A stretch of DNA of 64,000 nt. Origin: Rhynchosporium graminicola (taxonomy: Eukaryota > Ascomycota > Leotiomycetes > Helotiales > Ploettnerulaceae). Position numbers and translations under genes: made by a program. The DNA is taken from assembly GCA_900074885.1 (NCBI GenBank), contig FJUW01000003.1:897273-961272 (forward strand), given 5' to 3'. Shown in pieces: positions 1-11,210 of the stretch (position 1 is the stretch's first letter; each line of letters starts with the position of its first letter). The notes under the pieces were generated by a model. The model worked only from the letters and a program-made list of their open reading frames with translations, did no database searches and had not been told where the DNA came from.

Positions 1-387
1 AGTTATTGATCGGGGCTCTAATTGATTTGGTCAGGAGCAATTGGTTGTATTTTTATTGTAAATTTCGGAACGAGTGAAACAGTCTGGCGATGAGAATTGT
101 GAACGCCTTCAATCTTCCAAAGCGAGCTCCATGTGCTCACATGCAAGTGACCAAATATGATACCAGCACCCACTTTAAGAAAACAACGTTCAACATCTTC
201 TTCGCTCTCCTACTTCTACCCGCATCAAATGATCTCCCCCAAGTATATAGTAGGTGTGCTACCGGATACAACCAACACATAAGGTGAAGAATCTCCTCAT
301 ATCGATTGCCATCTCATATCAACCCACACTTTTCACTCCTATGTTAACCTCGCAGAAAGGTCCCCCATCAACATAGCATTCGCAATT
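1..387. other. Intergenic, upstream of the Nit2-like gene
   Basis: No reading frame here looks coding. The stretch directly precedes the start codon at 388 and probably holds the promoter and leader of that gene. It could also hold the end of a gene lying outside the window, but I see nothing that supports one. Confidence 0.4.
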
Positions 388-1512
388 ATGGCAATCGCAG
401 TAAGGATCACTCAATGAGGAATCTTGAGTAAATCCTGAATATCAGTAGGCAATTGGCCAATTATGCTCAACAGCATCTATGAGCCATAATCTGGCCCTTT
501 GTCAAACACTCGTCAAGAAAGCCGTTGATGCTGGAGCAAAGGTAAGTCACCCCTGTAGTCATACCACAGCTCTCTAACATTATGTAGGCACTTTTCCTAC
601 CAGAGGCATCAGTAAGCACCTCCATTCTCACCCTAGAAGCTATTGCTCTGGAGCGTCTAGTCTGAGAACCGTTCAGGACTACATTGCCTCCTCCTCCCTC
701 GAATCCCTTTCTCTCGCCCAACCCATGTCCAGCTCTCCCTTCCTCCTCGGTCTCCAAGCCTCCGCTAAAGCATCCAGCTTAGCCATCAACGTCGGCGTCC
801 ACGTCCCAGCCCCCAGTGGAAAGATGTTCAATCGTAGTTGTTGGATCAATGAGAAGGGAGAGATCGAGTCTTATTATGATAAGTTGCATCTTTTCGATTA
901 TGGGAAGTTGAGGGAGAGTGATAGTGTAGAAGCTGGGAAGAGTATTGGGAGGCCGGTTGAGACGGCGGTGGGGAGGATTGGGCTGTGTATTTGTTTTGAT
1001 GTGAGTTATAACATTCGCTTAGTATTCTCATGCTCTTGACTTGAATTTTTGGATCGAGATGGATTTAGCAGCGGCTCAGACTGAATTGATGTAATACAGC
1101 TACGCTTCCCAGAAATCAGCCTCTCTCACGCTCGTCAGAACGCCCAGATTCTGACCTACCCTTCAGCATTCACTGTCCCAACCGGTAAAGCCCATTGGGA
1201 AACCCTCCTGAGAGCTCGAGCTATAGAAACGCAAGCATACGTCATTGCAGCAGCGCAGATTGGAGTTCATAATGAGAAACGTACGTCTTATGGCCATTCA
1301 ATGGTGGTTGATCCGTGGGGGCAAGTGTTGCTGGATATGACAGGCGAGGGAAGTGAGGCGGAAATTGGGGTTGTCGATTTGAATTTGGGGTATTGGGAGA
1401 GGGTTAGGGAGGGAATGCCGTTGTTGAGGAGGACGTAAGTATTTACGTATGGAAACGTAGGCTGAGTGTCGGAAATGCTGACTATGATAGCGATGCTTAT
1501 CCTGAATTTTGA
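388..1512 (+). CDS. NIT2: Nit2-like carbon-nitrogen hydrolase (deaminated glutathione amidase)
   Basis: Carbon-nitrogen hydrolase of the nitrilase superfamily, 269 aa. Family members of this branch hydrolyse deaminated glutathione, a metabolite-repair reaction in cytosol or mitochondria. I join six exons: 388-399, 449-541, 588-611, 677-1000, 1100-1434 and 1491-1512. The catalytic triad is visible: Glu in LFLPEAS, Lys in YYDKLHLFD and Cys in GLCICFDLRFPE. The cysteine motif is created by the splice at 1000/1100, which supports the model. The protein starts MAIAAIGQLCSTASM and ends RRTDAYPEF. The first exon is only 12 nt, so the start is less certain than the rest. It converges with OPI3 downstream. 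Assignment to the Nit1/Nit2 branch rests on motif resemblance and on strong similarity to fungal Nit2 proteins as I remember them. Confidence 0.9.
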
Positions 1513-1846
1513 ATCCTTGATTAGGAGAAACATCTGTGGATATAATTGGATGAACAACGTCATGTTTTCTGCAACGATGGAAAGAAAGACTAGTAAAGCT
1601 CTTGATCATACTCAAGTATATTTATAGAATACAACTGTCTCCCAACGACCACGATGCAAAGTAGTTGAATTCTGTGCAACGATCTGCTACTCTTGAATCC
1701 CTTTTTGATATACCTTCCCTATGACTGCAATTCAAGCTATACCTTGCTCATCTCAACTCAACTCAGAGGATTTCATCCGATCTCGCACCAACCCATTTCC
1801 CCAGCTTGATCGCCAACAATATCACCTTGATCGTAGAAGATCTTAC
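1513..1846. other. Intergenic between two convergent genes
   Basis: 3' flanks of the Nit2-like gene and of OPI3. I see no gene or repeat. Confidence 0.5.
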
Positions 1847-2649
1847 CTACAACTCCTTCTTCGTAGCTTTCAACCCACTCTTACTTCGGGACTCCTCCCT
1901 TTTCTGATAAATAGCCGCCGTGAACGGATCCTCAAACCTTAAAGCAATCAAATAAACTGTCAAAACTTCCAGCGTCAGCAAAATGCCCGCCGGTTTCCCA
2001 AACCAAATCGCCGTTCCAAGAAAGCTCATCGTAGACCCATAGTACATCGGACTCTGCGTAACATTGAAAGGAAAACCGGTCACGATATCATCCATCAAAA
2101 TGCCGAAGTAATCACCAAGAAACGTGCCCGTGACGCCGAGTGCCCACATAGAAGACAGCACGAGAATATTTCCAGCGCCGATGAGGAGGCAGGCGAGTAG
2201 AGTGAAGGGGGCGCTCTGGAGGAGGGGAAGAGTGGGTTGGGCGCGTAGGGCGCGTTCGTAGAGAATGTCGCGGAAGATTCCGAGCGAGAAGATTGTTGCG
2301 GCGAGGCCGTAGCAGGCGAGACGCGAGTTACCTCCAGCTAGTTTGGTGAGGAGTTTGTTGTGGTATTCTGGGGGAAGATTTAGGGCTGGAAGGGAGAGTT
2401 GGTGTGTTAGGACAAGAGTTACCTTGTCGGGCTACAGTGCTATGGATAGCGTCAGACGTTATTTCAAATGATGATAGATGATTGGGAATGCAAACTTACT
2501 TCCAGAAGATCGGATTGAAGGCAATTGATGCTGCGGTAACTTTTCATTCATGAGCTTCTAAAATGTATCCGTTGGGAGACATGCGTACCTGCCAGACTCT
2601 TCTGGCCAAAATCAACCAGACCTTTATCGTGACCTGCGAAGCTCGTCAT
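1847..2649 (-). CDS. OPI3: Phospholipid methyltransferase Opi3
   Basis: Phosphatidyl-N-methylethanolamine N-methyltransferase, which carries out the last two SAM-dependent methylations of phosphatidylethanolamine to phosphatidylcholine in the ER membrane. The model has four exons (2589-2649, 2500-2530, 2423-2439, 1847-2367) and encodes 209 aa, close to the about 206 aa of yeast Opi3. Visible family signatures are FNPIFWNTVARQEYHNK near the N-terminus, SSMWALGVTGTFLGDYFGIL, the FNVTQSPMYYGSTMSFLG segment and the RFEDPFTAAIYQKREE tail, with several hydrophobic segments between. The third exon is just 17 nt, and every junction keeps frame. The lysine-rich end (KATKKEL) resembles a cytosolic ER-membrane tail. 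The start at 2649 gives MTSFAGHDKGLVDFGQ and has no in-frame rival. Confidence 0.95.
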
Positions 2650-3172
2650 GTTGGATCAGATTGTCGCTTATTGGCAAGGATCGTTGATCAAATTTCGAGT
2701 TTCATAGAGAATTGCACGAAGTTGGCGCGACTGTATAATTCTTCTGACTGGGTTTGTGTTCCGCTTGTTAATAGGACCTGCGCTCTCGGCAAATACTTTG
2801 GGGATCACGAGCAAATTCACAAATGTCGTCGAAGCGAGAATCTAGGGTGACCGGGGAAGCAGCGATCTTCGTCTGAACTCTAAGTGCTACTGTAAGTAGG
2901 TAGGTAGGTACCGAAGTATGTAGTACACTTGACTTGAGATGCGATAATATAGTTCCCTTGATCATTGTCTGGTTTGGCTTTACACTGTTTGGCACATAGC
3001 ATTGGAGTATAGAGGATATCGGTTAATGCAGAGATAAGTTGTCGCCCGCTCCTGCGCCAAAATTCATGGATATCGTTATGTAAAGTATAGGTACCTACCT
3101 GTCCCACCCCAAGAGACGCCCCCTGCCACCCCGAGCCGTAAACACCAACAAACAGGAAGTATGGCTAAGCGC
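2650..3172. other. Intergenic, OPI3 promoter region and RXT2 3' flank
   Basis: No gene seen. A short GTAG run (about 2895-2912) and a CCACCCC-rich stretch near 3100-3140 are the only compositional features. I cannot identify a defined regulatory site such as an inositol-responsive element. Confidence 0.4.
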
Positions 3173-4788
3173 CTACTGCCGGCGAGTACGAGTCTTCTTC
3201 GCCGTTGTTGCAGCATCTTCTTCCTCTTCGTCTTGCCCCTTCTTGAGATCTTCATCCAGCCCCCATTCCTCTTTATCATACCAGTCCTCACCATCAGACA
3301 TATCCCGATTTGCGCCTACATGCCCTTCGGCTTTTGCCCATTTCAAAACCTGCTTGCGGCATCGATCGGCCTTCAGCAGGCCGTCGTATACCCTTTGGGC
3401 CCCTCGGCATACCTCCTCTTGCTTCTGTATATACAGCTGCAAGAGCTTCCGAGTCTCATCTGCCTCTGGCCTGGGTAGGCCTATATCACGGTCTGGTCGA
3501 GAAGATGCCGGCGCAAGAAAGAGTGGGTGTATAAATATGTTGCTCCCCAAATCTGGCGATACAGATCTGGTTTTAACGGTATTGTTGTCTGAAGCTGCTT
3601 GTGCCTGGGCTCGTGTCCTCATCCGACGCGGTGCCGCAATGCTGTCTTGATCTTCCACCAGCTCGCCATCAACCATATCAAATGCCTCTATAGGTTCGTC
3701 CTCATCCATGGCGTCTTCAGCAGAAACTGCACTGGGCATTCCACTCTGGCGATTTTGTTTGGGATGCATCGCTTCTTCCGTCGCAGGCGCATTCGGCCCT
3801 TGGGAGGCATTCTTCGTTGTGTCATTTATCAGTACCGAAAGATCCATGGTAGCGTCCTCGTTCACGGCTTTCGTGATGATCGGTACTTCTTCAGCAAGAC
3901 CTGGCTCATCAAGGGCCTGCCTTTGGTCAGTATCCTCCGAGGCGAGTGTTCCAGTCGAGACTTGGTCCCCCTCCACCCTTGCGACAGCCTTCCCTAGCAT
4001 ATTCCCATGACTTCGGTCCCGTTCGTCCATAAACAGAGCAAAGTCATCGTCGGTTTCAACACTTGCACATGGATACCAGGTATTGTCGCCGCTTAGCCTG
4101 GTTAATAGATGTTTGATCCTCCATAACGATGTCTTTTCTTTTTGGACCATCTCGCCAGCTTGCCGAGTCAAATCGGTTAATGTTTTCGAACTGAAAGGTT
4201 TCGATAATGTAGGATGGTTAGGGAGGTCGGAAGCTGCCGTTAATGGCACCAGAAGGTCTGCAACAATTGTTTTAGCTAGGCAAAAGCAAAATCAAGTATG
4301 CGCGGCAGATAATCATACGTTCGATCTTCACATCTGAGTAGGGGTCCAATTCCGCAGCAGCTGCAATTGCATACCGCACCCTATTGTCATCGTCGTCGCT
4401 GTCCACTTCGTACCCATCTTCGTCGACGAGAGGAGGATTGCGACTTATGACATCCCTCTGGTACCCAGCATGTTCGATTGTCTACTACCGAATTAGCATA
4501 CATGTCGCAGGAATCTATGGTATCTTGAAGCGCACCCTCTTGTAGACTTGAGGACCACTCGGGGGCGCCAATTGACCTTCGTGGATGAACCTCGCTTTCT
4601 TTCTTAATTTGTTGCCTCGGTTTGTAAGGTGCTCGATTGAACTGTCGGAATCCGAATCTGCGAAATGAGTTGTGAGCCTTAACATTGTGAAGAGCTGAAG
4701 TGACATGAATCCTACCATAAGCTTTCCTCTTGACAGCCTTCTTCATACCAGCAATGGTCTCAGCGAATATCGCAGCTTGAGTCGCCAT
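3173..4788 (-). CDS. RXT2: Rpd3L histone deacetylase complex subunit RXT2
   Basis: Four exons (4716-4788, 4536-4657, 4319-4481, 3173-4257) give 480 aa. The N-terminal about 130 residues match the RXT2_N domain as I know it: NRGNKLRKKARFIHEGQL, the APPSGPQVYKR segment, then HAGYQRDVISRNPPLVDEDG, an acidic SDDDD patch and RYAIAAAAELDPYSDVKIE. This pattern runs across three splice junctions, which supports the exon model. The C-terminal half is acidic and low in complexity, with a basic KKTRTRRQ end that could act as a nuclear signal. In yeast Rxt2 is part of the large Rpd3 deacetylase complex that represses promoters. An in-frame ATG 12 nt upstream (4800) is an alternative start. The gene is divergent from the TRAPPC11-like gene across about 640 bp. 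Confidence 0.88.
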
Positions 4789-5429
4789 GGCAGCCGACAC
4801 AAAGGGTTTCTATCAGTGGTTCTTATTGCTGGCTCAAATCGAAGGAGACAATTGTGCCCGAATTCGCGCTCTTCATGCAAACTGCCGCGAGGGGTTCGAG
4901 AGCTCCTAGAAGGGCGCAACAAGTGTACCTCAGAAGGAAGGTACCCCAATTTCTAGAAGATGGAGCAGGGGAATAATTCGATGTTGTTCTCGGGTCGCAG
5001 TTTCGGAAGCTTTATGGTTGTGGAGTGGAAGGAGTGTAGAATGGTGCATGGTGTAAATGGACTGGGGGGGGGGAATGGAACGGGCGACAAGGCTGGCGGC
5101 GCTGCGTCTAAGTCTGGTTTTGGTGGAGTCAAGTGGAACAAGGCCGCCGCCTGGGCAGGGCGCAGGATACTGTAGTACAGACTCCCGACCACCAACAATC
5201 TACATCACTTCCGAGTCTAATGAACAACTTATTCACTGGGTACTCCGAAAACTGCGGTTATTGAACATTGCGTTGACTTCGGATGTCTGAACTGGAACAC
5301 AGGAAATCTCGATCAATCGATTGAAACTGTATGAGGGAGAGCCTATCGAAGGGGAAAACAACTACCAGTCACCCAAGCGCAGACTGAAGCTTCAACTCTT
5401 GCTTATGGAGGATGCAATAGGGGTACGCC
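4789..5429. other. Shared promoter region between RXT2 and the TRAPPC11-like gene
   Basis: Divergent intergenic region of 641 bp. It holds a G-run (about 5065-5072) and short open frames on both strands, but none has recognisable protein content or good context, so I call no gene here. Confidence 0.4.
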
Positions 5430-8400
5430 ATGGACGGTTACGCCCCAGCCTACGTGGCTCATAATATCCCCTTACTAGTCGTGTCCGGCTTGGGACAAGG
5501 CATTGGAAATGATCTCAAGATTAACAATGCGACTCGAATAGCTTCTGAAGTCCCGACGTTGGAGTCTGATGATGCGCTGACCTTGTTAAGGATCTTCAAG
5601 AACGGAGATGCTTCTGATTTGGCTTGGAATGCTCGGGAGCATAGCGGGAGGAACAAGTTTAGAGTGAAGACTGTGGGAAGGGTAGTCAAGCCCAAACTGT
5701 GTATCTATGTATAGCCACTGAATCTTGATAGGAATACTCTTTACCACCACGCAGCGCTCAATTACCTGCTGAAACACCTGCCGATTCAATACCGAAAATT
5801 GTTCTCCATTCTGTGTTGTCTCCTCTTAGCCCGGGCTCGAGTCTGTTTCCAGATGGCTTGTTAGACCCTTCCTGGATTGAGAAGCACCAGGACAATGTAC
5901 CCAGCGCATTCATCTCGTTCTACACATTTACCTCGGACCCAAACAAGTCTACGTTGTATGACAATCAACTGAAAACGGATATACATCGTACCAAAAGTAC
6001 GTTGAGCCAGTCTGGGTATAAGACTCGTTTGATAGTCGCCCTACTCAGCGAGAAATCGATCGTTCAATCTCCAGATGTTGAAGACCGCCTTGCCAATATT
6101 CGGAAAGCCACCAGTTTAGACTCCAAAACTTCTTTCTTCTTCCTACCCCCTCAAAGTTCTGCCGTCGAGCTTCAAGCATTCGTGGAAACTATCGTCACCA
6201 CCATATATCCCATCTGTATCGAGTATTACCGAGATCTTAGCAAGCACTCTAGAAGGAAACGTAATCGAGGAGTAGTTCCTCCGCCGACAGCTCCTCCAAC
6301 TTCAGGCACTTCTCAAGCCCTTTCCAGCCAAGGGTGGAATGTCAGATATGATTTTAAGTTGGGTGTCTTTGCTGAATTCCGGCAGGAGATGGATTCTGCA
6401 GTTCGTTCGTATGAGAGCGGTTATGAAGGTTTACTTGGACCCGATGTTATCGAAGCAATAGCGAGCTGGAGTCCTAGATGGAATGAGGCGCGGCTGTTGG
6501 CTGATATATTTGCATTCCGTATTATACGATGCCTACTATGGAATGGGAATACAACAGCAGCAGTTCGGCGATGGCAATCCCACCGTGAAAGAATAAGAAA
6601 TTTCGTCGATCGCAGAGGTAAGGGATCGGCAACATATGGATGGGAAGCATGGGAAGCTCGATGGGCTACGGTGATGGCTGAAATGATCAAGAGGACTTCT
6701 CTTCCTGAATTTGCAGCAAAGGCAACATTCATGCAAGCAGAAAAAACTACTGCAATTGGTGAGCGTATTCAACCTTTGGAGTATCTCCACCATCCTGGAT
6801 ACTGGTTTCGCACAGCTGCAACACATCTAATCGCACGGCGTACTTTGGCTCTAGCGATACCGGACGAGGATCGATCTCCTCCAGGCTCCTCTCCAGCATC
6901 TCTCATTGCCAGTAAGGCCTACACATATGATACATATCTTTGTCCAGAACCACATGAAGAGTTTCCGCTTCCTAGATACTCCGGCGTTGATCACTCTGCT
7001 CTTATTATCGACATGCTATCCAAAGCCATGTTCGAGTTTCAGAAGAGAGGCCAGTCCCGCCTCAATCAAGAGCTTCAACTTTTGTCGGCGAAGGAGAGCA
7101 TGAGAAAGGAAGCCTGGGAAGATGCGGTGCACATTTTACGTCCTCTCTGGCAGAAGATGTCTTTCAGGGCCGAAGGCTGGTGGGATGCGGTGGAGGAAGT
7201 AGGCTGGGCTTTGCGAAAAGCAGCTGCCTGTGCTGGTGATGGGGGATCGATCATCGCTGTGGACTGGGAATTGATGAACAGAAGTACACATAGGAATTTC
7301 AAGGAAAAAGTTCGGTGGCTAACACATAATAGGCTTTACTCATCATCCCGGTTGGCCCTATGATCTGTCCAAATCCCTAGAGGGTCTAGAAACGGTCAAA
7401 ACTAAGCCTGCCGTGGTTCTATACGACCACGAGATCCACTCCTTTGTCTCTGCAACATACACCTTTGAGCACTCAGATGGAAAAGTGGGAGAACCATGCT
7501 TCTCTCAGCTTGCGGTAACATCACATGCTGTACAATTAGCTGCTGCTGTCACTATCTCTAAAATGAAGATCGCCTTCGAGGGTTCCATGAAGCCAGTAGT
7601 AATATCACACCAAGAAGGCGACGACACTGCAAAGTCCAGTCAGATCTCGCTTAGAACAGTTTTGTTGACAGAATCTGCTCGCGAAAATCAGCCAAGTCTA
7701 GTGGGAAACGCCAGCCTCATTTTCCAACCTGGGGAGACAAGGATATTTGAATTCAGTAGCATTTTGAGGGAAGCTGGAGATGCGACAGCCATATCTGCTA
7801 CCTTTTTCATAGCTAATGACCTCTTCGATCTCGAATATGTCAATAGTTTTTCGCAGACAACCGCGCCAGATGTCTGGTGGGGTGAGAAGTCGATTAAGAA
7901 GAGGATTGTTCGTGCAAACGCTGCATCAGTTCTCGTTATGCCGAAACCGCCCAAAATCCAGCTTCAGCTAGTTGAGTTCAAGGACCAATATTACATGAAC
8001 GAGCAAATCGTGCTGCAAGTTGAAGTCACGAATGGGGAAGAAGTAGAGTCTGTTGTGAACCTCGAAGTAAGCCTGCTTGGAGAAAATGCCCCACCCATAG
8101 TGATGAAGCTAGGTGGGAACGAAATACCAGCAGTAGAAGACAGTGAGGCCCCTTCACTTGCCGGGTCCCCAATCGGCCGGATCGCAAGCTCAGCATCAAC
8201 TTTGGTGGAGGTCATAATTCCTCCACTCGATGTACCGGCGGTTTACGAGCTGGCCATGAAGGCAGCGTACAATCTTGTTTCTGACATGGAGACGCCAGTA
8301 TACCAGTCCATGTCAGTGCAACTAGAAATTATCAACCCATTCGAAGCCAACTACGATTTCTCTCCGAGGATACATCCTGATCCATGGCCAAGCATTTTCT

Positions 8401-9143
8401 CCCACGAGGAAGGAGAATCTCTGGATATTGAACAGGAGATAAAAGCTTACGGTTTGGCACAGAAATGGTGCTTGACAGCACGATATGCATCTTTTGCTGC
8501 GGACGAGTTGGTTGTCGGTGATGTCAATGTAGAAGTTATTGGTTCCAATGGAGGTATTAAGTGCTACACAGAAAAGCTGGCAAAGATCCCGAAAGTCGGC
8601 CTACGAGTCGCTCCCAAGAGCCTTGAAGAAGTATCGTTCGACACCTTTACCCAAAAGATTTCACTCGATGACCGTGGGACAGCAACGTTAGATGTTTCGC
8701 TAGCCATCAAATGGCGTCGTGATAAAGAAGGTTCCATGGTGAACACCACAGTTCTAGCCGTTCCTCGACTACTAGTTTCCAGCAGCGAGCCACGAGTTCT
8801 TGCTTCCGTTTCCTATTCAAGGAAATTACCATCCATGATTCATTTCGACGTCACGATTGAAAATCCTTCTAATCATTTCCTGACTTTTGGATTGACGATG
8901 GAACCGAGCGAGAAGTTTGCCTTTTCGGGCGTGAAGTCTTCGACTCTGCAGCTTGTACCTTTGTCAAGGAGGACAATGAGGTTTAGAATGCTGCCTACTG
9001 TAAGAGGAGAGTGGATTGGGCCTATTAATTGTGTCATTCGAGATAGATACTTTCAGAAGGTGCTTAAGATAGCTCCGACAGAGGGCATGAAGGTTGAGAA
9101 AGATGGATTATTGGTCTGGGTCCCTGCCGAGGACGACTTCTGA
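5430..9143 (+). CDS. TRAPP complex subunit TRAPPC11-like (foie gras/Gryzun)
   Basis: Large trafficking protein of 1204 aa from three exons (5430-5681, 5732-7283, 7333-9143). Introns carry GT..AG borders, and the second has a GCTAAC branch site. The N-terminus (MDGYAPAYVAHNIPLLVVSG, then KFRVKTVGR joined to EYSLPPR) and the HSVLSPLSPGSSLFPDG segment match fungal TRAPPC11 proteins. The foie-gras domain lies at about residues 290-540 and includes KLGVFAEFRQEMDSAVRSYE and ADIFAFRIIRCLLWNG. The C-terminal half is beta-rich and matches the Gryzun region. TRAPPC11 belongs to the TRAPP tether that acts in ER-Golgi traffic and, in other organisms, autophagy. It has no close homologue in budding yeast, so TRAPP III membership in fungi is inference. 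Confidence 0.9.
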
Positions 9144-9270
9144 TTGGAAGCAGCTCCGCAAGGTGCAGATCAGGAGGATGGTGATGATATGATAGACAGA
9201 CAGAATGTCTAGAGATAAAGATCTAGAGAAATACCAAATCTGGAGTACTAGAGCCGTGTTTCTATAATTT

Positions 9271-10632
9271 TTACATCTTGCTTTTTGGTCGCTTCAATGG
9301 ACCACCAATCCTCTTCTGCCATTCTTCCGACATCGTAGTCTTGGCTATTATGCCTTGCTTACTCCACTCCTCATACTTCTTACTCTCTTCTTCGAACCTC
9401 TTCAGCTCCTTCCCTATCCAGGCAGCAGATGAATCGGCACATTTATCGCTTGCCTCCATAGCTACCAAATGACCGATTCCTTCCAACACTATCTCTTCAA
9501 CTCTTCCTTCCTTCGCTCCACCACTACCTCCGACGCCCGTACCCGTGACGCCTATTTTCCTTGCGCGAGCTTCAGGCTGAGACATAGGACTCTGACCACC
9601 AAAGATATACAGAGTGCTAGGTCTCAACTCGCCCAGTCTCAAAAGTGTACTTGGCGCTTCTGGCCTGTAAAACGGAAAATTTTCCAGACTATCAATCTGC
9701 AGATCAGGCACCAGATCCCTCCGCAAAATTTCCTTCCCATCCTCACTCATCGCCTCCCAACTTGGTCTCGCAAACGTAAAGCACTCCTGATGCTTCGTCG
9801 TCACCAGCGTCACCTTCCCCTTCTCATCAGGATACAACGCCGTAGGCGTCTCTCTGATCCCAAATTTACACCATCGATCCAGCACTCTCGGATCCCAAGA
9901 TTGATAAAATTTCTGTTTGCGGAATGCTGCTTCGGCTTCAGCGCGCGAGGGCCATAGATCACGTCGGAAAGTTGAGGCTTGAGCGGGACCGGGGCCGGTG
10001 AGACCAACGGATTCGACCTCAATGACGGGATCAAGGAGGATGAGTGTGCTGAAGAGACGCGGGTGTATGAATGAGAGGTTGCAGAGTGTGTTGGCGCCGA
10101 AGGAGTGCCCGATGCCGATGATGGGGAGGGGCATTTGAGTGCGGAAGTGGTTGACCATATGGAGGAGGTCGCGGGGGTGATCGCCCCATGCAGCTGGGTT
10201 GTAATTCAGTAATGGTACCTAGATTGAATGAGTTGAGAATGCTTGGACTCACGATCGTTTCCTAGAACGCCTTCGTTCAGTACTCCACTTTGACCCTGTT
10301 GAGCAACATCTGCTATCCAGATACTTCGTATCCTGAACCCGTTACTTTTTGAACGCGCATGTAAGTCCTCCCAGAGAGGCTCATAGAGTTCCTGACCCAA
10401 ATTAAAGATGGCTTTTGAGTTGGATCTGAGGACCAACCTTTGGAAATCCATTTGCATGAGCACCAATGATTGTCACATCACCCTTCTGAGGCTGTAGATT
10501 GTCCAGCGGCGTATATTGCTTGACTGATAAATGTAAAACATCTTCCTGAGATGTCGATGTAGCACGAGCGTATTCTCGTATGTGCTGGCACTCTATAACG
10601 TGCTCTTTAATCTGGAAGTTAGACGAGGGCAT
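9271..10632 (-). CDS. Peroxisomal alpha/beta hydrolase, Lpx1/AKT2-like
   Basis: Alpha/beta-hydrolase fold protein of 418 aa, in three exons (10438-10632, 10253-10391, 9271-10193). The nucleophile elbow GIGHSFGAN gives the catalytic serine, and GIGHLVAMEAS near the C-terminus supplies the likely catalytic histidine. The protein ends in KRPKSKM, and SKM fits the type-1 peroxisomal targeting signal consensus [SAC][KRH][LM]. This matches the peroxisomal lipase Lpx1 of yeast and related fungal proteins, some of which were named after roles in host-selective toxin pathways. No such pathway is visible nearby. Splicing exon 2 to exon 3 restores the conserved GNDPAWGDHPRDLLHM string, which fixes the acceptor at 10193. 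The substrate is unknown. It is divergent from BRC1. Confidence 0.88.
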
Positions 10633-11210
10633 GATTGAGATAGGAAAAAGGGGACGTTAATATCAGCCTTGATCTAAAGTGCCGATTATCGCTTTTCAGG
10701 CGAAAACTGGTCAATATAGAAGGTGCTTTCTATAGACTTGTTCGGAAAATTGGAGGATAATAAATGGACGCTTCTACTGAGTGTTAGATATCAGTTGTTA
10801 AATATACTTTTAGTCGCAAAGCTTATCGGTTGTTGTTCTCGGTAAGCCGAGGCTTAGGATATCTAAGGCAAGACTTCCCCAAAAAAAAAGCTAGGAGAAT
10901 GCTTTACAACGTTACTTATATTCTAAACTGCAAAATTTGAAGTACAGATAGTTAGCAAAATCGCAATGAAGTTAGAGCTTACGAAGCGTAGATGTATCGC
11001 ACAAACCAGAGCGCAAAATACTGGCAGCCGATGCTAGTATAGGTTCACGTGCGAACGTAGAGAAAATCAATTTAGCCCCAGAACGCGACTTCCCTCGCGT
11101 ATTGGTCCCCTGCCGCGTCGAGGCAACAGTACCCATATCAAAATCATATCTCAACAACCGCCACATTCGATCGCAACAACACATGCCATCAATCAAGAAC
11201 AGTTGGCAAA
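10633..11210. other. Shared promoter region, Lpx1-like hydrolase and BRC1
   Basis: Divergent intergenic region of 578 bp. It is A+T-richer than the flanking genes and has an A-run at about 10880. No gene or recognised site was found. Confidence 0.4.

Noticed and set aside
4960..5290. Plus-strand frames 4960-5175 and 5057-5290
   Set aside because: Low-complexity Gly-rich frames in the divergent promoter region; no homology or splice context.
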